From Sympetrum striolatum (lineage: Eukaryota > Arthropoda > Insecta > Odonata > Libellulidae): 64,000 nucleotides of DNA. How positions within the stretch are numbered: position 1 is the stretch's first letter; every line of letters starts with the position of its first letter. The stretch covers positions 5,501,752-5,565,751 of the forward strand of contig OX388341.1 in NCBI GenBank assembly GCA_947579665.1, in the 5' to 3' direction. The notes below the pieces were generated by a model. That model made no database searches, was not told the origin of the DNA, and was given only the letters and a program-made list of their open reading frames with translations. This document shows, one piece after another, positions 11,641 through 23,767 of the stretch. The position numbers and the translations under genes were made by a program.

Positions 11641-11976
11641 CCAAAGTAAAAAGGGACTTTAAAAGAGTCTGACAGGGCCGGGAATCGAACCTGGGATCTT
11701 CCTCTAACTGGGAGGCTGCCTTAACCATCTAGGCTACCCCATCAGAACATTTTGACAAGCCGTTTTGGGGACTTTGTGCGCAAGGGCAAGTGTAATATCG
11801 TCCGACTGAGCGGCATCGTCTACGGCCATGGCCTCAGATGGTTAAGGCAGCCTCCCGGTTAGAGGAAGATCCCGGGTTCGATTCCCGGCCCTGTCAGACT
11901 TTTTTCAAGTCCGTTTTTCCTTGGGAATTTTCCTGGGTGCACGCTCTTATGTGCAAAGTCACCTCAACCCTTTCCT
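11641..11976. mobile_element. tRNA-like head-to-head pair inserted in the LINE, with 13-bp target duplication
   Basis: Two copies of a tRNA-derived sequence face each other: minus strand at about 11,670-11,745 and plus strand at about 11,826-11,900. Each has an A-box-like TAGCCTAGATGG or related start, an anticodon-arm-like CCTC-loop-GAGG, and GGTTCGATTCC. The acceptor ends do not pair, so these are not functional tRNA genes. Flanks TATTAATTGCATT (11,628-11,640) and TATTAATCACATT (11,977-11,989) are a 13-bp target duplication with two mismatches. The LINE frame is continuous once the insert is removed. Most likely it is a SINE or an inverted SINE dimer. Confidence 0.65.
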
Positions 11977-12700
11977 TATTAATCACATTGCTTTATTTTG
12001 TAGTATTTGCAATCTATTTTTTCTCTTTGATTAGTAAGATTCAAAACAGTTGCACAGTAATTAAAATGTGGCAATATAATACAGTTATATATCACTTTTG
12101 TTGTGTTAATGGAAATGACTTTACTAACTGTAGCCAGGAAGTTTAATTTTTTTGCAACCTTCTTACAGACATAATCTAACTGCTGATCAAATTTTAATGC
12201 TCTATCCAATATCACACCTAAATATTTTATTGAGTCAACAAATTTAATAGTACATATATCCATTCATTTGGACTTTGGAGTTTCTATCTTTAAAATATTG
12301 GTATTGGTTGCAATTTCCAAGGAGCATTGCACTTAACTTTGTTTGGTTTCGTTTTAATTTATTTGCTTCAAACAATTCCTTTAATATACCTAAGTGCTCA
12401 TTTACATTAGTTATTACTTCGCTAATATTTGTTCCAGCCAGATATATATTAGTGTATCATCTGCAAAGAGATGATAATGACAATTTTTTAAGTATCTAAC
12501 CAAATCATTTATATATAATAAAAATAACAAGGACCCCAGCGGACTTCCCTGGGGAATTCGAACATCTATCTTTCTTTGGGATGAAATGTGGCTTTCACAT
12601 TTTACTTCCTGCACCTGTTCCAGTAAATAATTTTGGATCCATTTAATGACTACCCCACCAAAACCATAATACTGAAGTTTATATACCAGTCTATCTCTAT

Positions 12701-13797
12701 CACAGGGAGAGTCTACCGGGAGAAAAGTGAAGCCAAAAATAACGCAACCCGCAGAGCACTGGGTTGCACTTTTCTACAGCTCCCCTTTAACTACATGTAT
12801 TTTTGGGGTTTTATTTTCCTCTCATACGGGACTCAGGAGCTTGTCTATGCTATGAAATGGACTCAGATAGTTTAAATGAACCTTTCACGTAACGATCATC
12901 TTCGATTTTTTTCTCTAAGTCCTCTTGATTCCTTTTATTATGGAAAATAAAACATGCCTGCAATGTAAACTTCTCGGATGCTGGTGTCGTCTGCTAGAGA
13001 AATACGGAGAACGAATCGTTTGCCAACCTCCCGCAAACTCTATTAAAACCTCGTTGATTATTATAATGTTAATTTTATATATATTATAATGCATTAATTC
13101 GTCATAGTTTTTAATTGATCAATACCAAGTGCGGCATAAAATTCCTTAATAGTCGTTTGCCGCAATAAAATAAAGCTACTCTATAATACATTATAATAGC
13201 TTATCATGGTAATTAGAGATTTTTCGTTTGTGCAAATGTTTGTTCTAATTCATAATTGAGGCTTAATGCAGTAAAACTTGTCAAAATGACGAATACGAGA
13301 ACTTGTATACCATGCAACACCTGCAGGTGCAGCCGAGAGCACAATGAAATGTTCATTAAAATGCCGTGGATTAATACTGACGTTCGTTCTGCTTCATAGA
13401 TTTCAGATAATGAATGAAATAATAAAATTAAGGAAGATGCATAGATTCTAGTTCGGAACATTTTGTGGGGGCAGCTGTTATTATGCGCAGCAATTGACCA
13501 TGCTGCAGGCAGAAACAGGACCCTGCTTATTTACCTATAAAACCTTTAGAAACGGGAAAATAACAAAATTGCTTCGTGTTACGCATTGCTCAAACTACAT
13601 TTTGTGTTCCAAAACGTTCGATTTACTCGATCAAACCTTGATAACTCTGTATCAAAGCCGCAAAATCACGAAAAAACAATGTATTGGTATAGGGAGATAC
13701 GAAAAGTGCTACCCAGCATGGCTAAATGCGCAATCTGCCGCTTTACCCCTGGCTTCACTTTTGGGCGCTAGAGGGAGATAGTAATACTACCCCTGTG
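12701..13797. mobile_element. hAT-like non-autonomous element, 1,097 bp
   Basis: The ends are inverted: CACAGGG at 12,701 and CCCTGTG ending at 13,797. The flanks ATCTCTAT (12,693-12,700) and ATTTCTAT (13,798-13,805) form an 8-bp target duplication with one mismatch, the size made by hAT transposases. Removing the insert and one flank joins the LINE codons ...FEMVDR and DRLVYKL in frame. Inside there is no convincing transposase. It holds AT-rich sequence and a few unsupported open frames. Confidence 0.7.
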
Positions 13798-14373
13798 ATT
13801 TCTATCTACCATCTCAAAAGCTCTTTTTAGATCCAAGAAAACAGCATCAATCACCTCTTTATTCTCAAGGAAACCTTTCCAATCATTTAATATACTCTGT
13901 ATCGCTGTCTCACATTTATAACCAACCCTGAAACCTGATTAATATTGCACTAAAATTTTATTTTTACCAATATATTCTTTAATTTGTTCATATACTGCCT
14001 TTTCCACTACTTTTTCTATTGCACATAATATATTAATTGGCCAGAACTCTTCTGCTTTAGTTGTACCAGCTATCTTCCTGCATGGGATAACTCTAGCAAT
14101 TTTCAATCTACTAGGAATTATACCCAGTTCTAAGGAGCTATTTACAATGTTTATTAAAAAATCTGAGAGTTCATTGAAATACTGTTTCAGAAAATGTGTG
14201 TCTATGTCATCAGGGCTATTTTTATTAGACATGGTGTTTACAATATCAGAGAGTTGCTTCATATCTATTAAATTAAACTCACTAAAATTACCCTCAGCCA
14301 TATCAAGCTCAAACGTTTTATTGCAGATAGGGATAGTATTTATTATATCAGATATACTTTCAATGAAATACTA

Positions 14374-14599
14374 TCATGGTACCTCAGGCCAATTTAATTT
14401 ATTAAAACAAAACAAGTTGTAAGAGGATGTTGTTATTTTTGTTGTAAGATATTAATAGTTGCTGCCATGTGACAGATGTTTATTACTTATTTATAGTTTC
14501 ATGTCAATTTATGGTTTAAGGAATTATTTGAGCTATGACTAAGGAAGAAACTAACTGATAATCTTTTCGTTTGAATCAGCAACACCAAACGTGGTTTAT
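14374..14599 (+). repeat. 226-bp direct repeat, right copy
   Basis: Partner of 10,782-11,007. The LINE's truncated 5' side abuts it directly at 14,373. Confidence 0.75.
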
Positions 14600-15269
14600 T
14601 GTGTAATTTCAGGAAATTAATATACAATCAAACCCAAGATGGAGATATTAATTGAAAGACTGTTCTAAGTTAGACTGAGCTATAAAAATAGAGAAATTTT
14701 GATCATTTGAAATCATGAAACCCATGACAACACTGCCATTAATATAAAGAATTTCAGCTCTACCATAGACCTCCCCCTTTGTAATGATACTGAATATTAA
14801 TGTATATAATCTAAGGAAACTATTCAGCATTGTTTAGAACTAACAGGAAAGATTTTTCCCTGGAGGTAAAACAAAGAATCGGCAACTCTGTGTTTCCACT
14901 GAGAGACTGTGAACATGTTAAGTGATATTGCACAAAAAATTATCAATTATGGTGTTACAATATATTGCTTACTTAAAAGGGCTTTAGATGGAGTATCATT
15001 AAAGTAAATGACATTTATGCTTAAGTTTTTTAACCTGGTTATTATCATAGAGAAATAGAAATCGTACACTAAGGTAATTAAATCTGGTATATGTTTAATA
15101 TTAAACAATCACAAATATTTGAAGTGTATCAGATGTGAGAGTTTGCTCATACTTTTTGGACTTCAAAATAATCTAGACCTGTTAGCACCAGCTAAGAATA
15201 TTTAATCTTTTAACATAGTTCAATCACAACAGAAACAAGTCTTAATTTTCAATTTTCATATGATATTCA
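14600..15269. other. AT-rich stretch, nothing recognised
   Basis: No repeat, RNA gene or convincing exon. It may be the 3' flank of the minus-strand gene candidate that ends at 15,270. Confidence 0.35.
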
Positions 15270-15686
15270 TTAGGGACAATGCACTAGCAAATTAGTAATG
15301 TTAGAACAAGTGGTGTGAATCATCAGTAGAAGCTTCATCTTCATTAACGTCTGATCATCTTCGTAGCTAAGGAAAGAAAAAAAAATACAATAATAGCTAG
15401 GGACCTATTTAGGTGAAAATATTATTTATCAACATATTGACCTTCTTAATTGACGTTCATCCTTAGAATCATTGAAAGATTGTACATATTTATTTATATC
15501 TTGAAGAAACTCTCCCGTTTCATTTTGTATATTTTGGTAGAATGCTTGAGCTAAACAAAATATGTTTAATAAGTTCCCAAGCATAATTTAATTATTACAT
15601 TAATTAAACTATCGCGAAACATTAGTACCGATCATATTTATTATCTCATGCTGCTGAATGCCAATGGAATCTTCCTCGAAACTCAT
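15270..15686 (-). CDS. Putative small host gene, three exons, product unknown
   Basis: I join three minus-strand exons: 15,686-15,629 (ATG start), 15,550-15,442 and 15,366-15,270 (TAA). The splice sites are G|GTACTA, TTTGTTTAG|C, G|GTCAAT and TTCCTTAG|C. The phases fit and give about 88 residues. The middle exon reads like real coding sequence (QAFYQNIQNETGEFLQDI...). The first exon starts MSFEEDSIGIQQHEIIN. The last exon is less convincing; a later acceptor would instead give an acidic, serine-rich tail. I do not recognise the family. It is a predicted helical small protein with no signal peptide or membrane segment. The weakest points are the GTCAAT donor and the last exon. It could be a relic of a host gene. 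Confidence 0.45.
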
Positions 15687-16729
15687 GGTCGTAACCCTAA
15701 CATTAGTTATCTGGTCGAGTTTCAAAATTTATGACAAACGACTGAAATTTTACCTTATTGAAGTCGTATGGTTGAATCTAAGCGGGAAAATATATTTTTC
15801 AAAATAAAATATAAGTTATAATTCTTTTTCAATTAATTAAGAAACTCCTCGAAATAAATTGACATGAGTAAAACTCTGCAAAAAGACAGAAATATTAAAG
15901 TACAATTGACAAATAAAATATTAATTAAATTAGAATGGAAAAATTATGAAGTCCAAAAAAATTTATGGATGTTTTGGAAAATCGTATTTTAAATAATTTG
16001 ACTATCCGCAAAGAAAATGGTTTTAATTCTAATGAGCTAACATAATTCCAAGAAAGAAGCTGAAAAAAAACTAGTGCAGTGCGTATCAAAATAAACTTTG
16101 TTTTCATTATAATCCAATTTCATTTCAAAAAACCATAAGCGGTATTCAAAAACATTATTTAAAATAATACTGCTTTCCATAGGCAATGGTTTAATACAAT
16201 ATGTCCTAATTGAATATCAAGTAAATAGTCGAGAAGAAACTCTTGTAGTACTGATCAAAATAAAATTCATTTTTATCAAAATAAAATTCATTATAATCAA
16301 ATTCATTAAAAAAACAAATAGCGATATTCAGAAATCTTATTTCGAATATCCTTGTTTTGTAGAGGCAATGGTTTTAATTAAAACGTGTGGATATGAAATG
16401 AAGAGAATAGAAGTTTGACTTAGATATTTTTAGCAGTTGATTATTGTTTATTCGTGTAACGCTTGGCCACTTCATCAAGTGGCTACAGTTTTGCATAGCA
16501 TTTAATCGAATACGTAATTTCCAACTAATTTCTATCACATACGTTTATAATATGGTTTTATTTGATTTAATTTAATAAATTCTAACTTAATACAGAGGGG
16601 AGGATCGCTTATCCAGGATTCCAAATTACGGAAGCATCTAAACAACAAAACCATATATGAGGTATCTTTAAGCTCTTTAAGTTCCCGGCAGTGAAACAAC
16701 TGAATACCGTAAAGTTTTGTAAACATCAT

Positions 16730-16940
16730 CACCGCAATATGGCCGCCGAGGTCTCCCTATTTTGGTCGTAGAAAGTTGAAGAGACGATTTTCTGCGCGAA
16801 ACATAATTTATAGCTTTTTCCCGTTTCGGATATATATCGCGCGGATATTTTTTAACCTTCCTAAGAGAACGTGTGACAATAATACGCAAACGCATGAAAC
16901 ATATTAATGCAGAAATAGCCATCTTCCGCCGTATGTATAA
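16730..16940. promoter_or_regulatory. Possible host promoter region
   Basis: A CpG-containing patch in AT-rich DNA. It includes ATGGCCGCCGAGG and, at about 16,918-16,933, CCATCTTCCGCC, which resembles overlapping YY1 and ETS sites found in housekeeping promoters. It lies upstream of the plus-strand exon at 17,222 and, on the other side, of the minus-strand gene starting at 15,686, so a divergent promoter is conceivable. Transcription starts cannot be seen. Confidence 0.2.
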
Positions 16941-17221
16941 AATTTAGGTGTTTCATTTGCTAGAATCTTAATTTAATCTTATGCTTACGCGCATATAACC
17001 ATGGAAAAAACATAAACTATTTCTGGTAAAGCTATAAGATTTCTGGTTCGTACAGATTTACAACTTTCATAATCAATTTGAGAGCAAATTGCGTGTTTAA
17101 TGGTTCATATTTAAATCGTTATTCCTCCAATTTCATGTTGTATATGATAGTGATATGTTAAAAGACGAAATTAATTTCGTAAAATTTCACTTTCAATTTT
17201 TACCTTAATTTTTCTTCTGAA

Positions 17222-17640
17222 ATGGAACAAAGAGTTCGTAAGTATCAAATTTATTATACTAATTTAGCTGCGTTTTCAGTTTTACACAGCTACACTAATT
17301 CTGAAATTTTGATTTTATGCAGCTGATGTTAGAGCATAAGAGGTGCCACAAGAGCACCAGAAAGTGCCTATTCCAACCACTTATAGGGCAGTGAGTTCTT
17401 ATGCATCAAGAATTGCCGCTGTGGAAAAAGAGATAAGGATTAAAAAAGTCAGTAAATCTATGAACAATGATCAAAGCCTTCGTGAAAAGAAAAGGAAAGC
17501 AGTAGAATTTGACATAGAATTAAAAGAAGCAGCGAGAAGAACTATTCGAATCAAAGGAGGCAGCAGGAAGAACTATTTAAGTTAAACACTGAATATTGGA
17601 AAGAAAAAATCAGAAGATCAAAGGTAAACTAGAACGTATC
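17222..17640 (+). pseudogene. Coiled-coil host gene fragment, apparently frameshifted
   Basis: A short exon (17,222-17,237, coding MEQRV, donor C|GTAAGT) can be joined to an exon starting at 17,341 (acceptor CATAAG). This gives an open frame to 17,585 rich in Lys, Arg and Glu (VEKEIRIKKVSKSMNNDQS...). From about 17,530 the +1 frame continues better, with QQEELFKLNTEYWKEKIRRS and a possible donor AAG|GTAAAC. This suggests a single frameshift next to a short repeated GAAGAACTATT. The heptad-like charged sequence suggests a coiled coil. A distant likeness to MICOS coiled-coil proteins came to mind, but I cannot support it. Either a pseudogene or an assembly indel. Confidence 0.3.
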
Positions 17641-17852
17641 TAAGCATATCATTCTTTGACTAAAATTTATATGCTTTATCTATGTCAGTGATAAGAAAAA
17701 CCAAGTTATTTACCATAAGAATTCATCATCTCGATTATTTCAGAATGAAAATTATGGCAAATTTCTTTTTGATCACAATATTTGATTAAGAATATATCAA
17801 ATCAGCGATTCATTGTACAGCTAACAGCATAAAAAAGTTACCACCTAAGATG

Positions 17853-18619
17853 CTACCAGCATAACTCGAGAAGGGCGAGTCTTTCAGATTCTCTGTTTTG
17901 AGCGCGCTTTTCGTCTTCCTCTTTATGCCTGGCACGTTTTGAAGGCTTTTGTGATGATATATATTTTATAAATACTCGCTAAAAGTCATTGCTTTTGCTG
18001 CGGTAGAAGAAGTATTGTATTATGAAATAATTAAATTCGTATTTCGTTAAATCGGCTCGAATCTCAAGCGTAATTCGCTTTTCTTCTTAAAATATTGGAC
18101 AAGAATTACTTTGGCGGCTCTTAGTTCGTCCTAACATATATAATACATAACATTTTCCATCAATGCAGATTTATAATGAAATTGGTTATTTCAGTTAATG
18201 CTCCACATGCCCGCAGGATGATCGTTTTCGCAAAGATTATGCTTAATTATGATACGATAATTAAGAGAATATGAACTACTGTAAATTAGGTCAACGGAAG
18301 TAGGAAAGATAAGAAAAAAAAACGTATATTATAAATATGATAATGGTGTTGCAGATTTGTGAAAAATAGTTAAGTAAAAAATACATTTAAATTGTCTATC
18401 CGCGAGCCCCCATAAGGCTTATTGCAGAGAATGTGAAGCACTCAACTATCTAAATAATTTACATATTTACGCACCTTATACGATACGTAAGATGATAACA
18501 ATATAAACCATCTGTACTCGCTATAATCTCACGGTAATATTTTCACCAACTGGCTGTGAAAATAAGGATCGTTGAGAATAGGGATCATGTCGTCGCGTAT
18601 TTCGTCATGTAAATCACAG
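17853..18619 (-). CDS. Putative 3' exons of a host gene (charged C-terminus)
   Basis: Three minus-strand exon candidates fit in phase. 18,619-18,547 has acceptor CCTTAG and reads DLHDEIRDDMIPILNDPYF...; its donor is TTG|GTGAAA, with a stronger alternative at 18,533 (CC|GTGAGA). 18,130-18,110 has acceptor ATGTTAG and reads DELRAAK. 17,945-17,853 has acceptor ACAAAAG and reads PSKRARHKEEDEKRAQNRES..., ending at a TAG. The last exon is strongly charged and would end in a helix or coiled coil. Upstream exons would lie at higher coordinates; I could not place them with confidence. The function is unknown. Short exons and mixed-quality splice sites keep this tentative. Confidence 0.35.
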
Positions 18620-18699
18620 CTAAGGAATATCTTTAATAATTATTGTCTTTACATAGTTATATTCTTAAAAGATACCCAGCGGAGGGCTCCTATCATTTT

Positions 18700-21600
18700 G
18701 GACTCACTGCTATCTAACCTGTAGTCTCTTAACAAACAGCTTTTATTTAGAAATTCTTTTGGGTAATGAAGTTAGAAGGACTAGTCGTGCAGAGTCGAGC
18801 AAAGTGCAAAAAGAATTGAATAATATACTTGTAAATATTGAATTCCTTTATTTAAACTTCGGTCAAAAATTTTAAAATGCTAAAGCGATTAAGAGTTTCA
18901 ACATAGAAAATAGGTATGAGCCAACAGCTTTAGGCTGTTACAACTCCACTCTAAATATTCGCACGTAAACGCTCATGAATGAAAAATATATTTAAAGCTA
19001 TTGCTAAGGATCTCTGTGGCAAGCCTACCATTTGGTGCTACGTCGGCTTTTAATGTTTTTGTCTACATAACGGTTAATCGGTAGCATGCATACCTTCCTT
19101 CTCAAGAAAACAAAGGGAGCTTCTCTATGGGGGTGAGAGAGGAAAGAGAAAGGGTCTTCAATGAAGCGGTCACAGGTTACTTCCGTCTTCAGTGCCTCTA
19201 ATTTTCGAGGCATCGTTTAAGGGTTTTGTATGAGAGAGAGAATTGCCTGAAAATGCCATTCTTCGTCATGGATGGTGATATAAAGAAAAGTTCGTCGAAG
19301 AAGGAATATGAATGGGTTACTTCATGGTGACGATGATAGGAAAATAAACAATGGGAATACGGAATATTTTATGCTTACTAAGAAAAGAATGTTTATTCTC
19401 TTCAACTCTAAGACATACATCTAAAAAATATGAAGATAATGTGGTAAACAGGCTCAGAAGTGATGTGCAGAGATCCTGGAATGTTGGCTATTTATAAGAT
19501 TGAGAAAACGATTCAAGCTATTTTAAGACAAAATAATGCAGGTTAGAGGGTGACCGGAAAAATATGTTTTCAATGCTTCAGCCAGAGGGAATGTAAATTA
19601 GATCAAAGATTCGAAAAAGTTCCGATTTTTGTGGCAGTTTGTAAGTTTCATTTTCCTAAAATAATGAATTAGGTTTTATGTGAACTTACTTCTAAAACGT
19701 TCATTTGCATCCAAAATTCATAAACCATTAACAATAGACCTATCATAGTCGAAATTATTTATTAGCACTGTAAATTTATTTTGCTTCGAAAATTATTGGC
19801 ATAGGGTAGGATATAATCATGTAGGCATATAAGAATATGCATACCATGTGCATACATTCATGCATACAATTAGAGCTTCCGCCAGTTGATCCCACACAAA
19901 TGTCGAGCAATTCACACATTTAAATTTCTGCACCTTCAAGATATCGTAAATGTCTTCCTTATCTTTAAACCAAGAAGTTTTAAGGAAGAATAGGTGAGGC
20001 TTGGAAACCAGCATTAAGATTCAGCAGTATTCAGATTCTCCTGACATATTTCCCAAGAAAGGAAGCTTTACCCATCTTATTTAAGAGTAATCATAGATAA
20101 TATGTACGAGATGCCAGTATTTCTAGTGCTTTATTCAGTAATCGCTGATGGACTAAACTGGCCTCTCATTAAAAAAAGAAAGGGTAAAATACGAAGGCTA
20201 AATTTTAATTATTAAACAGCATTTACCGATGTAAGGGCAACTCAGATGGATTACGCCTGATTTAGCAGTTATCCTAAATATAATTTTCGTAAAAATATAG
20301 TCATAGCTCAACGACTATAAGGAATGGTAGAAATAACTAAGGAAAAAGATTCACAATTTCTTACATAATGCAGTTTCACCAAGTAACGGCTTCTTCAATC
20401 AATTTGAATTAAAGGAAATTACTCAGAGAACTAGGACCAAAGAAAGCTGCATCCATTGCGAAGGAAATTGATTCCAATCATTAGGAGGGGGTAATCTGAA
20501 GATTATTGACATTCTGGGCAGGCAGACGTTTAGAACTAGTTCCCCTTAATGGATAAAAAAGTTTACCTAAATATTGTGACCGGGTGTAATCGTTAAAATT
20601 ACCTAAGCTATACGAGTATAATTTTATCATTGAGAATCTTCAAGGGATCTGAGAAGAGCCCACAAATGCTCTCGACGGTCTCCCAGACTGCCCATGTCTC
20701 GGACCGTCTATGCTTTCAGGAGTAGAATTAAGCATATATTAACCGTAGAAAGATCACTCCCGAAGAAATTAAAGCTTCGGAGCATTCTAATTCCAAAATT
20801 ACGTTCTCAATATTTGCATTCATCTCTTCAGGCTTTTTCTTCTAACCAATGATTTTCATAAACCTTCAAGATACCCTTAGAAATCAATCAACAACAGAAC
20901 GGGAAAATTTAAGAAATAGCTATTTGCGTAAACTAGCGTTCCTTTGGTTCTTTTTCATTACTATCATTGAATGTATAGTGTTTTCAATCCTTTTATCCCA
21001 TTAAATGTTAAATACAGTTATTAGTTTCGTAGATTTTAAGAACCTTAAAAATTAATATAAAAAAACTACCAAGAGAAAGTGAATACATTTTTTCTGTCAG
21101 AGTTGATGATAGCCAAAACGTTAAACTCATCTTGATTCACTTATAAAATTTGGTAGTCGATCTCATCTGGTTTATAAAATACAAAATAAAGATGTCATTT
21201 AAATACGTATTTAAAAACAACTATAATAGCCATTACTGTAACACACACGCAATAACTTGCCCATCCTGCGTCGAGTACTAATAAGTCATACTCTAGCTAA
21301 GTCTTAAATTTGGTTAGACGTCGATTAACATTGTCATGCAAAAGTCACAATTTCACGGATAGCGGTCTTATCATTTTTCGTAACTGATAAAATAAAAGAT
21401 GGTCTTCTTAAAATACTGAGAACTTCGAAATAAACAAATTGTAATACTCTTCGGAGTCGATTGGTGGATCAGTAAATAGCTAAAAAATATGAGAGAAGTA
21501 ACTTTTGAGAAATAAAATTTCGAGAATTTTACTAAAAGGACGTCTACCGCTTGCCTTTTACTACAGTATTTACTGTAAGCCCGTTACTCTGAAACGATAA

Positions 21601-22450
21601 GGAATCGATGGATCAAATTTTTAGGACGGTAGTTTCATCAAGCGATTTATGATTATTTTCATTCAATCCACATCAGATAAAAGTGAGATTTCGTAGGTTA
21701 TAGGCTGAAGAACATACAACATTTCTAATCTGATGCTCTGCAGTCCCACTTTATGAGAGATGTATTTCTTCAAGTCATTCTTCTAATTGCGAGCTAAAAA
21801 TTATACATATATCAGAGAAGGCTAGTGGACACATTATTTTAGATAAAATCAAAATGAATCGAGCAAATTGAAACCTGTCCTCCTCTCCCAACGAGAAAGT
21901 TTTTCCTTTCTATTCCCCTTTGGCAACTAAGGGTTTATTTTGTCATTCTCCCCCACCTATTTTGTTTTGTCCTGTTTAACAGTTTTCCAAGAATTCTACC
22001 CTTTCACCTGCAGGTCACACTTTTGTTCCCTCTCATTCTATCTTCTTTTTCAAGGCACACGCCATATGGAGGATCGCGTATTTATGTAAATGTTGAAGAT
22101 GGTGGCAGTAAACGTCAAAGCTAATTGTGAGAATTAGCTACAGTGTTGTTATAAGGATAATTTAATTTTACAAATTCTTGGATTATATAATCTATAGAAG
22201 TCACGAGAGTAAGGGGAAATGGTAATCTAGAAAAGATTATTCCTTATTTAAATCAATCGAATGAGCTTTAACATTGAGGAACTCCATAGGTAACTAAGCA
22301 CAAGGAAATAAATAACTTTGTCAAAGTTACACGACTTTTTGTGTGGAAGATGTGGAACTTTTATTTCCTTGTGTTTATTCCTTAGTTATTTCTCTTCATG
22401 ATAGAACGCTTTTCAATTGGGAAAGGTAAACGAAAGTGTTGTAAAAGCAA
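18700..22450. other. Mostly unique AT-rich DNA with one Helitron relic
   Basis: 18,770-18,960 is a diverged relic of the 7,972-9,215 Helitron body; GAAGTTAGAAGGACTAGTCG matches the sequence near 8,230. The rest holds several minus-strand frames that could be exons (for example about 19,958-19,810 and 20,722-20,640). None has a consistent splice partner. It could be intronic sequence of the gene ending at 17,853. Confidence 0.3.
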
Positions 22451-22479
22451 TCAAATTAAATTATAATAATCCACCGAAT

Positions 22480-23010
22480 TATGCAAATATCTTATGTATA
22501 AAAATTCAGCCTGCATATGTTTGTGCCCGCAAAACTCAAAAAGCACTTGGTCGATTGACTTGAAATTTTTATAGAACATTGCATTCAAATATATATATAC
22601 GAAAGTGTTTATATTGTAAAAAATGGTGACACTTCGTCCTAGCTTCGATCCCAGACGAGTCAAAGCATTTCCGCAAGAAATGCAAGTAAAGTTCATTTTT
22701 GTCGCTGCATGCTTCATTTCTTTTGCAAAATTAAATTAAAAATAATAGTCATACGAGATTGAGACAAGAACCAATAGCAGAGTAAATGAATAGAAAACCA
22801 TATTTTGGTCGTTTATTGTTGTTTCCGAATTGAATTTTCGAGAATTTTACGGAATATGAAAAGTTTTGTGAGTATAAACAACCGGTCCCCCAGACGACAA
22901 ATGCCATTGTTGAATCCGAGATCCTGCGTTTTGGCCTATTTGAAATTAAGAAGAAGAGAAAAGTTGCTGGTTTCGTTCACATTGATGAGCATAATCAATC
23001 GTTGGAAGTG
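22480..23010 (+). repeat. Diverged Helitron body copy
   Basis: 22,690-22,930 aligns with both units of the 7,972-9,215 Helitron in order: TAGTCATACGAGATTGAGAC, then the TTTTGGTCGT block, then the CAACCGGTCCCCCAGACGAC block. A degenerate tRNA-like box (GCTTCGATCCCAGACGAG) is at about 22,641. The ends are not preserved. Confidence 0.5.
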
Positions 23011-23767
23011 ATTTAAACGATCGATTTTCGAAAAACGAAATGTGAGTTAATTTAATACCGAATTTTGTATTCAGTTAAATTCATTTGTATTGCTTTGGAA
23101 ATGATTTAATAATCTGTTATCGAAAATTAAAGTGAGATTGACTTTGATTGCTGCATTCAATTCGATTCATTTCTTTAGTTATATTCCAGTCGATCGTCGT
23201 CAAATTCAATAGTACGCGTTAACACACCAAATGTTGCGGCAGATAATGGATAGTAGTAAATGATTTTTATATAAATAACGAAAATTCTCCATCCAAACGC
23301 GAGAGCCGAGCTAGCGTAACGTACCATGTTCTCCATCTTTCTTTGCTCTCCCTCCCTTTTCGAGAGAAAGGCTCGCCGGCCCGAAATATGGACTTAGAAT
23401 TTCTTGGTGGGTCAGGGGTGGTAACTTTTTTTTGCTGTTAGCTGTACCAATCATAAGGTCGTACATGAAATTAGCTTTAATGAAAAACCATAGCAATAAG
23501 ATTTTTCATTCTATTAGAATTAATTCACTACAGACCGTATCCTGGGTCAGTTAAACATAATTTTAGGAATGCGACGACGAATCCCTGCCCAACTTAATAC
23601 ATAAAATGGATCAATTATAGTAATTTCTATAATAACAAAAATATTAATTTTTTTAATCTGCTTTAAGCATATTAAACAGCCAGGTATCAAGAATCAGTGC
23701 CCGCTGTATGTGATGGTTGAAGTTATAAAGGTGAAAAGCTACCTGAACCTTTTGTTTATATTCCTAA
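23011..23767. other. AT-rich stretch, nothing recognised
   Basis: No convincing frame or repeat. A GC-richer patch at 23,300-23,420 has an unsupported minus-strand frame. Confidence 0.3.

Larger units (their letters stand above)
11008..14373 (-). pseudogene. Decayed Jockey/CR1-like LINE reverse transcriptase
   Basis: Minus-strand frames give, from 14,301 downward, pieces of one reverse transcriptase. They are a pre-RT segment with finger motifs (13,939-14,301), a palm segment with FLDLKRAFEMVD (13,800-13,865), IPQGSPLGSLLFLLYINDL followed by FADDT (12,414-12,614), the thumb segment with KYLGV (11,979-12,263), and the C-terminal tail (11,159-11,640). FADD retains both catalytic aspartates, but stops and frameshifts separate the pieces, so the element is dead. 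No endonuclease region is present, so it is 5' truncated. Two insertions, at 12,701-13,797 and 11,641-11,976, account for most of the gaps. Clade assignment beyond the Jockey/CR1 group is inference. Confidence 0.8.

Noticed and set aside
10782..14599. The 226-bp direct repeats as LTRs of a retrovirus-like element
   Set aside because: The enclosed gene is a Jockey-like LINE reverse transcriptase on the minus strand. There is no gag, protease, integrase, primer-binding site or TG...CA end.
19817..20014. Minus-strand frame with DKEDIYDILKVQKFKCVNC as an upstream exon of the 17.9-18.6 kb gene
   Set aside because: No donor gives a phase that fits the next exon without odd residues, so I left it as a possibility only.
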